Part shown: positions 22,540 through 30,765 of the stretch, in pieces
Position numbering within the stretch: the first letter of the stretch is position 1
How the letters are laid out: the number at the start of each line of letters is the position of its first letter
Origin: Pseudomonadota bacterium
Lineage (GTDB): Bacteria; Pseudomonadota; Alphaproteobacteria; Acetobacterales; Acetobacteraceae
DNA: 34,151 nt
NCBI GenBank assembly: GCA_023424475.1
Contig: JAFADX010000413.1
Span: 1 to 34,151, forward strand
Direction of reading: 5' to 3'
The notes under the pieces: generated by a model
Told to the model about the DNA's origin: nothing
Databases searched by the model: none
The model's input: the letters and a program-made list of their open reading frames with translations, nothing else
Program-made: the position numbers and the translations under genes

Positions 22540-24389
22540 GCCATCTCCCTCCAGCGCAGGCAGCGGGAGGTGCGGCCGGGGGAGACCGCCTCGAGCGCCG
22601 GGGCGGTGGCGCGGCAGGTTTCGGCGGCGAGGTCGCAGCGCGGGGCGAAGCGGCATCCGGCGGGCATCGCCCAGGGCTGGGGCACGGCGCCGGGGATGGC
22701 GGTCAGGCGCTCGGCATCGCCTTCGGGCATCGAGGCGATCAGCGCGGCCGTGTAGGGGTGGCGGGGGGCGGCGAAGATCTCGGCGACGGGGCCTTCCTCG
22801 ACAACCTCGCCCGCATACATCACCAGGACGCGGTCGGCGATCTCGCTGACCACGGCGAGGTTGTGTGTGACGAAGACCATGCCCATGCCGCCTTCCGCGC
22901 GCTTCAACTCGGCGAGCAGGGCCAGGATCTGCGCCTGGACCGTCACGTCGAGGGCCGTGGTCGGCTCGTCGGCGAGCAGCAGGCGCGGGTGGTTGGCGAT
23001 GGCGGTGGCGATCATCACGCGCTGGCGCTGGCCGCCGGAGACCTCGTGCGGATAGGCGCTGGCGGCGCGCTCGGGGTCGGGCAGGCCGACCTGGCGCAGC
23101 AGGTCGGCGACACGCGCGGCCACGCCGTCGCGCTGGCCGTGGGCGCGCAGCGTCTCGCCAAGCTGGGACCCGATCCGCAGCAGCGGATTCAGGCTGGTCG
23201 ACGGATCCTGGAAGATCATCGCGAGGTCGCGGCCGCGCAGGGCGCGCATCTCCGGTTCGGGCAGGCGCAGCAGCTCGCGCGGCCGGCCGTCCCGGCCGGT
23301 GAAGAGGATGGACCCGGCCACCGGCGTCACCGCCGCCGGAAGCAGGCCCATGACGGCGAGGCCGGTGAGGGTCTTGCCCGAGCCGCTTTCGCCGACGATC
23401 GCGAGCGTCTCGCCGGGGGCGAGGCCGAAGCCGACATCGCGGACCACAGCGATCCGGCCCTGCGGGCCCGGGACGGTCAAGGTGAGGCCCTCGACACGCA
23501 GCAGGCCAGGCGCCTCGCGCGGTTCGGGCGCCGGCGGCAGGGCGATCAGGCGGCCGAGGAAGCCCGGCCGGCCGGCGGCCCTGCCGCGCGGGTCGAGCAC
23601 GTCCCGCAGCCGGTCGCAGAGCAGGTTGAAGACCAGCACCGTGCCGGTCAGCGCCAGGCAGGGCCAGAACAGCAGCAGCGGCGCCTGTTCCATGCTGGCG
23701 CGCGCGCCGCGGATCATCAGGCCCCAGGAGGGCGAAGGCGGCACGACGCCGAGGCCGAGGAAGGACAGCCCGCTTTCCAGCACCATCGCCGCGGCGATGG
23801 TCAGCGAGAACTGCACCAGCAGCGGTGGCGCGATGTTCGGCAGCAGCGTCACGAGGAGGATGCGCCGCGTGCGCGCGCCCAGCGCCTGCTGCGCGGTGAC
23901 ATAGTCAAGCGCGCGGGCCGAGAGCGTCTCGGCATAGGCGACGCGGGCGAAGCCGGGGGCGAAGAGGATGGAGAGCGAGAAGACCAGCGTTCCGGCGCCC
24001 GGGCCGAGCAGCGTCACCACCAGCAGCGCCAGCAGCAGGGGCGGGAAGCAGAGCACGATCTCCGCGACGCGCACCGTCACGAGCTCGACCAGGCCGCGGA
24101 AATAGCCGCCGAGGATGCCGAGCAGCGTTCCGATGACCGCGGCCAGCGCGGCCGAGAGCGCGGCGACGGTCAGCGAGACGCGCGCCCCCCAGATGATGCG
24201 CGAGAGCACGTCGCGCCCGTATTCGTCCTGTCCGAGCCAATGCCCTTCCGACGGGCTGGCGAGGCGGTGCGCAATGTCCTGGTGCACCGGATCCGCGAGC
24301 GGCAGCAGCGGTGCGGCCGTGGCCACCAGCACGACCAGGATCGCGAGCGCGCCCGGCAGCGCCAGCGCGCGGAGGGAGGAGCGCCGCAT
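22536..24389 (-). CDS. Permease-ATPase fusion (DppC + DppD) of a dipeptide-type ABC importer
   Basis: A 617-residue fusion of two normally separate importer parts. Residues 1-268 are a DppC-type permease with about 6 helices, HWLGQDEYGRDVLSR (50-64) and an ATPase-docking loop near 158-190. Residues 296-617 are a DppD-type ATPase with Walker A GESGSGKT (333-340), signature VSGGQ (450-454), Walker B LLLADEPTTALD (470-481), switch H509 and the HPYT tail (544-547). About 27 Pro/Gly/Arg-rich residues link the halves. No stop or frame change lies between them, so the fusion is real in this sequence. It shares one base with the DppB-type gene and overlaps the DppF-type gene by 4. Such fusions occur in this transporter class but are the less common layout. 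Confidence 0.95.
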   Translation of the reverse strand: MRRSSLRALALPGALAILVVLVATAAPLLPLADPVHQDIAHRLASPSEGHWLGQDEYGRDVLSRIIWGARVSLTVAALSAALAAVIGTLLGILGGYFRGLVELVTVRVAEIVLCFPPLLLALLVVTLLGPGAGTLVFSLSILFAPGFARVAYAETLSARALDYVTAQQALGARTRRILLVTLLPNIAPPLLVQFSLTIAAAMVLESGLSFLGLGVVPPSPSWGLMIRGARASMEQAPLLLFWPCLALTGTVLVFNLLCDRLRDVLDPRGRAAGRPGFLGRLIALPPAPEPREAPGLLRVEGLTLTVPGPQGRIAVVRDVGFGLAPGETLAIVGESGSGKTLTGLAVMGLLPAAVTPVAGSILFTGRDGRPRELLRLPEPEMRALRGRDLAMIFQDPSTSLNPLLRIGSQLGETLRAHGQRDGVAARVADLLRQVGLPDPERAASAYPHEVSGGQRQRVMIATAIANHPRLLLADEPTTALDVTVQAQILALLAELKRAEGGMGMVFVTHNLAVVSEIADRVLVMYAGEVVEEGPVAEIFAAPRHPYTAALIASMPEGDAERLTAIPGAVPQPWAMPAGCRFAPRCDLAAETCRATAPALEAVSPGRTSRCLRWREMA

Positions 24390-25342
24390 CAGCCGTGCCT
24401 GACGCGCGGGTCGATCACCGCGTAGAGGAGATCCACCACGAAGTTCAGCAGCACGAAGATGGCCGAGATGACGAGGACGATGCCGAGCACCTCGGGGTAG
24501 TCGCGTGCCTCGACGGAGCGGACGAGGTAGCCCGAGAGGCCGGGCCAGTTGAAGACGAACTCGACCAGCACGGTGCCGCCGAGCAGCGAGCCGAGATGCA
24601 GCGCCACCACGGTGACGACCGGCGTGAGCGCGTTGCGCAGGACGTGGCGGCGGATGATGGCCGGGGGGGCGAGGCCGCGGGCCTGCGCGGCGCGGACATG
24701 CTCGCGCCCCAGAACCTCGAGCACCGAGGAGCGCATGACGCGGAAGACGACCGCCCCGAGCCCGACGGCGATCGTCGCGGCGGGCATCATCAGGAGGGCG
24801 AGGTGCCGGCCCGGGTCCTGCCCCAGCGGCACGTAGCCGCCGGCCGAGACCAGCTTGAGCTGCTGCGCGAGCACCAGCACCGCCAATGTGCCGACCACGA
24901 AGACCGGCACCGAGAGCGCGAAGCCCGCCCAGGCCGAGAGGATGCGGTCCAGCGGCCCGCCCGTCCGCATCGCCGCCGCGAGGCCGAGCGGCACGCCGAA
25001 CAGCACCGAGAGCAGCCCCGCCATGCCGACGAGTTCCAGCGTGCGCGGCAGGCGGAGCGCGATCTCCTCGACGATCGGATGGTCGTCCTGCAGGGAGTAG
25101 CCGAAATCCCCGCGCAGCAGGCCGCCCATATAGGTCAGGTACTGGGTCCAGAGCGGCTCGTTCAGGCCGAGCCGCTCGCGCAGATCCTCCACCGAGGCCG
25201 GGTCCGGCGCGATGCCGCCCTGGGAGAGCAGCAGCTCCGCCGGGTCGCCCGGGATGAGGTGGATCACCAGGAAGACCAGCGATGCCACCACCCAGACGAG
25301 CGCCAGCGAGATCAGCAGCCTGCGGGCGGCGAAGCCGAGCAT
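24389..25342 (-). CDS. Dipeptide-type ABC importer permease (DppB-like)
   Basis: A 317-residue inner-membrane permease with about 6 helices. Class marks are the N-terminal HLIPGDP (28-34), RLGLNEPLWTQYL (57-69), RGDFGYSL (77-84), and the ATPase-docking loop REHVRAAQARGLAPPAIIRR (213-232). The C terminus ends in AVIDPRVRHG, which is typical. The start is ATG at 25342, 4 bases after the binding-protein stop, and it shares one base with the fusion gene. Together with the permease half of the fusion it forms the pore. Confidence 0.94.
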   Translation of the reverse strand: MLGFAARRLLISLALVWVVASLVFLVIHLIPGDPAELLLSQGGIAPDPASVEDLRERLGLNEPLWTQYLTYMGGLLRGDFGYSLQDDHPIVEEIALRLPRTLELVGMAGLLSVLFGVPLGLAAAMRTGGPLDRILSAWAGFALSVPVFVVGTLAVLVLAQQLKLVSAGGYVPLGQDPGRHLALLMMPAATIAVGLGAVVFRVMRSSVLEVLGREHVRAAQARGLAPPAIIRRHVLRNALTPVVTVVALHLGSLLGGTVLVEFVFNWPGLSGYLVRSVEARDYPEVLGIVLVISAIFVLLNFVVDLLYAVIDPRVRHG

Positions 25343-25346
25343 CGGC

Positions 25347-26876
25347 TCAGGCCACGTCGGTGGTCTCGAAGGTCAGGCCCGAATAGAAGGTCAGCGCGCC
25401 CGGCAGGTTCCTGAAGCCGGTGACCTCCTTGCGCATGGCGTAGCCCTGGCTGCGCCAGGTCAGGCCGGCCATGGGCACCTGTTCGATCGCGACGCCTTCC
25501 ATCTCGCGATAGATGGCCTTGCGCTTCGCTTCGTCGAATTCCGCGCGGCCGGCGGCGAGCAGCTCGGTGATGCGGTCGATCTTGAGGCCGTGGCTGCGGA
25601 CGTAGGAAGGCGAGAGCGATCCGTCGATGAAGTTCGCGATGCCGTCCGGGTCGTTGCTGTCGGCCGCGGTGCCCATGACGGCGATGTCGTACTGGCCGCG
25701 GTTGCCGATCGCCACGCGCGTCGCCCAGTCGGGCAGGTTCAGTTCGGCGCGGATGCCGACGGCGGCGAGGTGCTGGTGCACGACCTCGGCGGTGTCCTTG
25801 TGCATGCCGTATTGCGCGGTCGAGAGCAGCGAGCAGGAGAAGCCGTCCGCATGCCCGGCCTCGGCCAGCAGGCGCTTCGCCAGGTCGGGGTCGTACTTCC
25901 AGCCGTCCTTGTACTGCGCGTTGTAGAAGGGGCTCGATTCCGCGATGGGCAGTTGCGTCAGGATCGAGCCGCGGCCGAAGAAGGCGGCGCGGACGATGTC
26001 CTCGCGCTTGATGGCGTGCGCCACGGCCTTGCGCACCTTCGCGTTGTCGAAGGGCGGGCGGGCGCCGTTGAACACCAGGAACATGAAGGCGCCGTCCGTG
26101 GTGTCGAGCTTCAGCGCGGGGTCGGCGCTGATGGCCTCCATGGCCTGCCAGGGGACGTATTCGATCAGGTCCACGTCGCCCGAGCGCAGCGCGGCGACGC
26201 GCAGGTTCTCGTCGGCATAGGCGACGGCCTTGATGCGCTTCAGCTTGGGCAGCCCGGCGCGGTGGAAGCCGGTGAAGGGTTCGAGCTCGAGCGAGACGCC
26301 GCGCTCCTGCGCCTTGATCATGAAGGGGCCGGCGCCGATGAACTGCCCCCGCGGCGAGTTCCGCGAGATGATCGGCAGGTGGTAGGAGGCCATCATGACC
26401 GGCAGCGTCGCTCGCGGCTGGCTGAGGATGATGCGCACCGTGCGGCCGTCCGGCGTCTCGATCCGCTCGACACCCCGCATCTCGTTGCGGAAATAGGCGG
26501 TGGAGCGTTCCGCGGCGATCTGCTCGATGGTCCACTTCACGTCGGCGGAGGTGACCTTCTCGCCATTCTGGAAGCGGGCGTCGCGCAGCTTGAACTCCCA
26601 TCCCTGGGTGCCGATGGGCTGCCAGGATTCCGCAAGCTCGCCGCGCAGGGAGCCGTCCTGGGCATAGGAGGTCAGGCCGCGATAGATCATCAGCTTGATG
26701 GTCGCGGCCGCCGTGCCGGTATTTGCCCAGGGCTGGATGCTGGGTGGGTAGCTGGACAGGCCGAAGGTCAGCTCGCCCGGCGTGCCGGCGCGGGCGCCGG
26801 GGATGCGCAGGAACGGCAGCATCGCGGCGGCGGCGGAACCGGCCAGGACGGTGCGGCGGGAGGTGGTCGGACCCAT
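25347..26876 (-). CDS. Dipeptide-type ABC importer, periplasmic substrate-binding protein
   Basis: A 509-residue extracellular solute-binding protein of family 5 (peptide/nickel class). The first 30 residues are a Tat-like signal: SRRTVLAGSA, a hydrophobic stretch, and a likely cut after ARA. The mature part begins ELTFGLSSYPPSIQPW, the normal first strand and ligand region. The start is ATG at 26876 with AAGGAAAG about 8 bases upstream; the open frame to 26981 is rejected. It lies 43 bases after hydantoinase B and leads the importer genes. Members bind peptides, opines, nickel chelates or modified amino acids, so its ligand may be the substrate of the hydantoinase. Confidence 0.93.
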   Translation of the reverse strand: MGPTTSRRTVLAGSAAAAMLPFLRIPGARAGTPGELTFGLSSYPPSIQPWANTGTAAATIKLMIYRGLTSYAQDGSLRGELAESWQPIGTQGWEFKLRDARFQNGEKVTSADVKWTIEQIAAERSTAYFRNEMRGVERIETPDGRTVRIILSQPRATLPVMMASYHLPIISRNSPRGQFIGAGPFMIKAQERGVSLELEPFTGFHRAGLPKLKRIKAVAYADENLRVAALRSGDVDLIEYVPWQAMEAISADPALKLDTTDGAFMFLVFNGARPPFDNAKVRKAVAHAIKREDIVRAAFFGRGSILTQLPIAESSPFYNAQYKDGWKYDPDLAKRLLAEAGHADGFSCSLLSTAQYGMHKDTAEVVHQHLAAVGIRAELNLPDWATRVAIGNRGQYDIAVMGTAADSNDPDGIANFIDGSLSPSYVRSHGLKIDRITELLAAGRAEFDEAKRKAIYREMEGVAIEQVPMAGLTWRSQGYAMRKEVTGFRNLPGALTFYSGLTFETTDVA

Positions 26877-26919
26877 TGCGAGACTTTCCTTCTTCTGATT
26901 GCCCAGACGAGACCCTGTG

Positions 26920-28569
26920 TCAGCCAGTGTAGCCGTAGACCTCCTGCGCGGTCGCGGGGCTGATGACGCCCTCGGCGACATCGCGCGCGACGGCCGCGCG
27001 GTCGCGCCTTTCCGGCGGGCCGTAACCCCCGGCGCCGGGGCTCACGACCGCGAACCACTGCCCGGCCTTGAGCACCGCGTTGTCCTTGTCGAAGACCACG
27101 CCGGGGCCGCATTCCACGGCGCCGTGGCCGCCGGCATGACCGCCGAAGAGGCCCCAGGACCTCGAGGAGAGGCGCGAGACATCCACGCGCACGCGGCAAT
27201 CCGCGTCGGCGCGGTAGACGCGCCGCAGGCCCATGCCGCCACGGTAGGTGCCCGAGCCGCCGGAGCCGTCCACGAGCTCATAGCGCAGCAGGGTCAGCGG
27301 GTATTCGATCTCCAGCGCCTCGACCGGCAGGTTGGAGGTGTTGGTGACATGGACATGCACGCCGTCGAGGCCGTCCTTGGTCGCCCGCGCGCCCGCGCCG
27401 CCACCCATGGTCTCGAGGTAGACCCAGATCGCGCCGTCGTCCTCGCGCTGGCCGATGAAGGTCGCCACCGTGCAGACGGAATTGGAGCAGGCGGTCACCC
27501 GGTCCGGCACCGCCTGGGCGAGCGCGCCGAGGATGAGGTCGGAGACGCGCTGGCAGGTCTGCACGCGGCCGTTGACCGCGGCGGGATGGCTGCAGTTCAG
27601 CACCGTGCCCGGGGGCGCGGTGACCGTCAGCGGCCGTGCCAGGCCGGCATTGGGCAGGATGGTCGGGTCGACCACCGATTTCACAACATAGTAGGCGGTC
27701 GCGGTAAGCGCCGTCCAGGTCATGTTCAGCCCGGCGCGCAGCTGCTTCGGGCTGTCGAAGTGCAGCGACATGGAGTCGCCCTGCACCGCGATCTTCACGT
27801 GCAGGGGAAGGTGCTCGGTGACCTCGGTGCTTTCGAAGACGTCCTCGAAGGTCCAGGTGCCGTCCGGCATGGCGGCGATGCCGGCGCGCATCTTCCGCTC
27901 GGCGTAGTCGAGCAGCGCGTGGCCGGCGGCCATGACCGTCGTGGTGCCATACTTGGCGCAGAGCGCCTGGAAGCGCTGCACGCCGACGCGGTTCGCAGCC
28001 ATCTGCGCCCGCAGGTCCGACAAGCGTTCCCGCGGCACCTGGCAGTTCAGCAGGATGAGGTCGAGCACGTCCCTCTGCAGCTCGCCCGCGCGGTAGAGGC
28101 GCACGGGCGGGATGCGCAGCCCTTCCTGGTAGATGTGGGCATGGCCGCGGTCGGCGAAGTCGGAATGATGGGCGAGGTTCACCGTCCAGGCGACGATGGT
28201 GCCGTCGACGAAGATCGGCTCGGCCAGCACGATGTCGGGCAGGTGGGTGCCGCCGCCCTCATAGGCGTCGTTACCGACGAAGACGTCGCCCGGCTGCATG
28301 TCCTCGACGCGGTGCAGCTTGAGGATGTGCGGCACGATGCCGATGAAGGAGCCGAGGTGGATCGGGATGTGCTCGGCCTGGCAGAGCGTGTTGCCGCTGG
28401 TGTCGAACAGCGCGGTGGAGCAGTCGCGCCGCTCCTTGATGTTGGTGGAGTAGGAGGCGCGGATCAGCGCCTCGCCGGTCTCCTCGACGATGGAGGAGAG
28501 GGCGGCGCCGATCACCTCGACGGTGATCGGGTCCAGCACGGGGGCCTGCGTCGCGGGCGCGTCGTTCAT
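26920..28569 (-). CDS. Hydantoinase B/oxoprolinase family protein (HyuB)
   Basis: A 549-residue HyuB-type subunit. Conserved blocks are NIKERRDCSTALFD (43-56), AEHIPIHLGS (65-74), NDAYEGGGTHLPDI (100-113) and NLAHHSDF (131-138), whose histidines probably bind metal. With HyuA it forms ATP-dependent enzymes that open cyclic amides (N-methylhydantoin, 5-oxoproline) or carboxylate ketones (acetone, acetophenone). The start is ATG at 28569, overlapping the hydantoinase A stop by 4 bases. Typical lengths are 520-590, so it is complete. The surrounding amino-acid enzymes favour cyclic-amide opening over ketone carboxylation, but the sequence alone does not decide. Confidence 0.94.
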   Translation of the reverse strand: MNDAPATQAPVLDPITVEVIGAALSSIVEETGEALIRASYSTNIKERRDCSTALFDTSGNTLCQAEHIPIHLGSFIGIVPHILKLHRVEDMQPGDVFVGNDAYEGGGTHLPDIVLAEPIFVDGTIVAWTVNLAHHSDFADRGHAHIYQEGLRIPPVRLYRAGELQRDVLDLILLNCQVPRERLSDLRAQMAANRVGVQRFQALCAKYGTTTVMAAGHALLDYAERKMRAGIAAMPDGTWTFEDVFESTEVTEHLPLHVKIAVQGDSMSLHFDSPKQLRAGLNMTWTALTATAYYVVKSVVDPTILPNAGLARPLTVTAPPGTVLNCSHPAAVNGRVQTCQRVSDLILGALAQAVPDRVTACSNSVCTVATFIGQREDDGAIWVYLETMGGGAGARATKDGLDGVHVHVTNTSNLPVEALEIEYPLTLLRYELVDGSGGSGTYRGGMGLRRVYRADADCRVRVDVSRLSSRSWGLFGGHAGGHGAVECGPGVVFDKDNAVLKAGQWFAVVSPGAGGYGPPERRDRAAVARDVAEGVISPATAQEVYGYTG

Positions 28570-30635
28570 GCCGCCACCTCCAGGATGAGGTTCATGTAGG
28601 AGTCCACGCGGGCCTTCATGCCGGGCAGGACGACCGTGGTGGTGTCCATCTGCTCGACGATGGCGGGGCCTGTGAAGGCGTTGCCGGGCTGCAGCTTCCC
28701 GCGGCTGTAGATCGGCGTCGCGACGAAGGCACCGGCTTCGGGGAACCAGACCTCGCGGCCGCCGATGATGGCGCCGGAGGCGTCGGGGCCGGCATCAGGG
28801 AACGACTTGAGTTCCGCCTTCTTCACCCGGCCGGTCGCTTCGAGGCGCAGGGTGACGAGCTGCACCGGCTCGCCTTCGGCGATGAAACCATAGCGCTGCT
28901 TGTGCGCCTCGGCGAAGCCTTCGGCCAGGGCCGCGATGGTGGCGGCGGTGACGGGACCCTCCGGCAGCGGCACGGCGAGCTCGTAGTTCTGCCCGGCGTA
29001 GCGCATGTCCGCGGTGCGGGTGAGGTGCCGGTCGGCAGGCGCGATCTCCTCATGCGCGAACCATTCGGCGGCGCGGGCGGCAAGGCCGTCGAAGGCCGCC
29101 GCCACTTCGCCGACCGACTCCGCCGTCGCCGGCAGCAGCTTGGTCGCGGCGAAGTCGGCGCGCAGGTCCGTCAGCAGCAGGCCCATGGCGCAGAGGATGC
29201 CGGGGTAGGGCGGCACCAGCACCCGCTTCATGTCCAGTTCGCGGGCCAGGCGTGCCGCATGGAGCGGTCCGGCGCCGCCGAAGGCCATCAGCGTGTAGTC
29301 GCGCGGATCGTAGCCGCGCTGGACCGAGATCACGCGGATCGCGCGCGCCATGTTGGCGGTGACGACCGAGATGATGCCCTGCGCCGTTTCCATCACGCCG
29401 AGGCCGAGTTGCTCGGCCAGCCGCCCGATGGCTTCCTTCGCCAGCCCCTGGTCCACCTTCATGCGGCCGGCGAGGAGGTATTCCGGGTTCAGCGTCTGCA
29501 ACACCACGTTGGCGTCGGTGGTCGCAGGCTCGGTGTTGCCGCGGCCGTAGCAGACCGGCCCGGGATCGGCGCCGCAGGACCGCGGGCCGACCTTCAGCAG
29601 CCCGCCCGCGTCGATGTAGGCGATGGAGCCGCCGCCGGCGCCGACGGTGTGGATGTCGAGCATGGGCGCCTTGATCGGATAGCCATGCACGATGGCCTCC
29701 GAGGTCAGCTTGCAGGCCCCGCCATTGAGCAGCGCGACGTCGGTGGAGGTGCCGCCCATGTCGAAGGTGATCAGGTCCTCGTAGCCTGCCAGCGCGCCGA
29801 TGGCCTGGGCGCCGACCACGCCGGTCGAGGGGCCGGACAGCACCGCGCGGACCGGCATCTCGGCCGCCGTGCCGAAGCCGATGACGCCGCCGTTCGACTG
29901 GGTCAGGTGCGGCGTCGCGGTCATGCCGATGTCGCGCAGGCGCGGGGTCAGGCGCTCGATGTAGTTGCGCATGACCGGGCCGAGATAGGCGTTCAGCACG
30001 ACGGTCGAGAGGCGCTCGAACTCGCGGAATTCGGGCGCGATCTCGTGGCCCGCGCTGATGAAGGCGTCGGGCATCTCCTCGCGCAGGATCTCGACGGCGC
30101 GCTTCTCGTGCTCTGGGCGGATGAAGCCGTAGAGGAAGGAGACGGCGATCGCCTTGACGCCCGCCTCGTTCAGCGCCTTGGCGGCGGCGCGCATGCGGTC
30201 CTCGTCCAGCGCGAGGTCGATCCGGCCATCATGGCGCACGCGCTCGGGCACCTCGAAGCGCAGGTCGCGCGATACCAGGGTCGGCGGCTTGTCCGCCTGC
30301 ATGTCGTAGAGGTCGGGGCGCTTCTGGCGGCCGATCTCGAGCAGGTCGCGGAAGCCGTCGGTGGTGACGAGGCCCGTCTTCACGCCGCGATGCTGGATCA
30401 GCGCGTTGGTGGCGACCGTGGTGCCGTGGCCGAAATAGGCGACCGGCACGCCAGGCTGCCCGGCGTCGGGGGCGACGCGCCGCATGCCTTCCTCGACGCC
30501 CTGGGCGATGCCGCGGGACGGGTCGTCCGGCGTGGAGGAGACCTTCCACACCTCGACCCGGCCCGCTTCCTCATCGAAGAGGCAGACATCGGTGAAGGTC
30601 CCGCCCGAATCCACGCCCACACGCCAACGGGCCAT
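28566..30635 (-). CDS. Hydantoinase A/oxoprolinase family protein (HyuA)
   Basis: A 689-residue HyuA-type subunit that binds ATP and phosphorylates the substrate amide or enol. The actin-like ATP-binding loops are visible as GVDSGGTFTDVCLFD (7-21) and FDMGGTSTDVALL (291-303), with GHGTTVATNAL (69-79) and GAGGGS (332-337). Length fits the family (about 680-700). The start is ATG at 30635 with GAGAGG about 9 bases upstream; an ATG in frame at 30704 would add a non-homologous extension. It is the first gene of the long minus-strand run and diverges from the IclR regulator across 130 bases, which marks it as a likely IclR target. Confidence 0.94.
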   Translation of the reverse strand: MARWRVGVDSGGTFTDVCLFDEEAGRVEVWKVSSTPDDPSRGIAQGVEEGMRRVAPDAGQPGVPVAYFGHGTTVATNALIQHRGVKTGLVTTDGFRDLLEIGRQKRPDLYDMQADKPPTLVSRDLRFEVPERVRHDGRIDLALDEDRMRAAAKALNEAGVKAIAVSFLYGFIRPEHEKRAVEILREEMPDAFISAGHEIAPEFREFERLSTVVLNAYLGPVMRNYIERLTPRLRDIGMTATPHLTQSNGGVIGFGTAAEMPVRAVLSGPSTGVVGAQAIGALAGYEDLITFDMGGTSTDVALLNGGACKLTSEAIVHGYPIKAPMLDIHTVGAGGGSIAYIDAGGLLKVGPRSCGADPGPVCYGRGNTEPATTDANVVLQTLNPEYLLAGRMKVDQGLAKEAIGRLAEQLGLGVMETAQGIISVVTANMARAIRVISVQRGYDPRDYTLMAFGGAGPLHAARLARELDMKRVLVPPYPGILCAMGLLLTDLRADFAATKLLPATAESVGEVAAAFDGLAARAAEWFAHEEIAPADRHLTRTADMRYAGQNYELAVPLPEGPVTAATIAALAEGFAEAHKQRYGFIAEGEPVQLVTLRLEATGRVKKAELKSFPDAGPDASGAIIGGREVWFPEAGAFVATPIYSRGKLQPGNAFTGPAIVEQMDTTTVVLPGMKARVDSYMNLILEVAA

Positions 30636-30765
30636 GCTGTTCGCCTCTCTCGGAAGAAACTTCGGTCGTCCGTGACTATCCCGTTGCATTTTGCAGGCCG
30701 GCAAGTCTCAATTTCATCCAACGACAGTTTTTGTCGAATAATTTCATTCATCGAGATTAAGACTC
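30636..30765. promoter_or_regulatory. Divergent hydantoinase A / iclR intergenic region with inverted repeats
   Basis: This 130-base spacer is strikingly A+T-rich: a hand count gives 23 G/C in 65 bases for 30701-30765. It holds an imperfect inverted repeat, AGTCTCAATTTC (30704-30715) against GAGATTAAGACT (30753-30764), matching at 10 of 12 positions. Inside it is a perfect short palindrome, CGACA (30722-30726) and TGTCG (30732-30736). AATTTCAT also occurs twice, at 30710 and 30740, exactly 30 bases apart. The right arm ends one base before the iclR ATG, so a bound regulator could block its own gene. I see no convincing -35/-10 pair in either direction. Confidence 0.6.

Noticed and set aside
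22530..24425. Plus-strand frame of 631 codons over the permease-ATPase fusion
   Set aside because: Antisense shadow with Gln/Arg/Glu-rich low-complexity sequence; the minus strand has complete transporter motifs.
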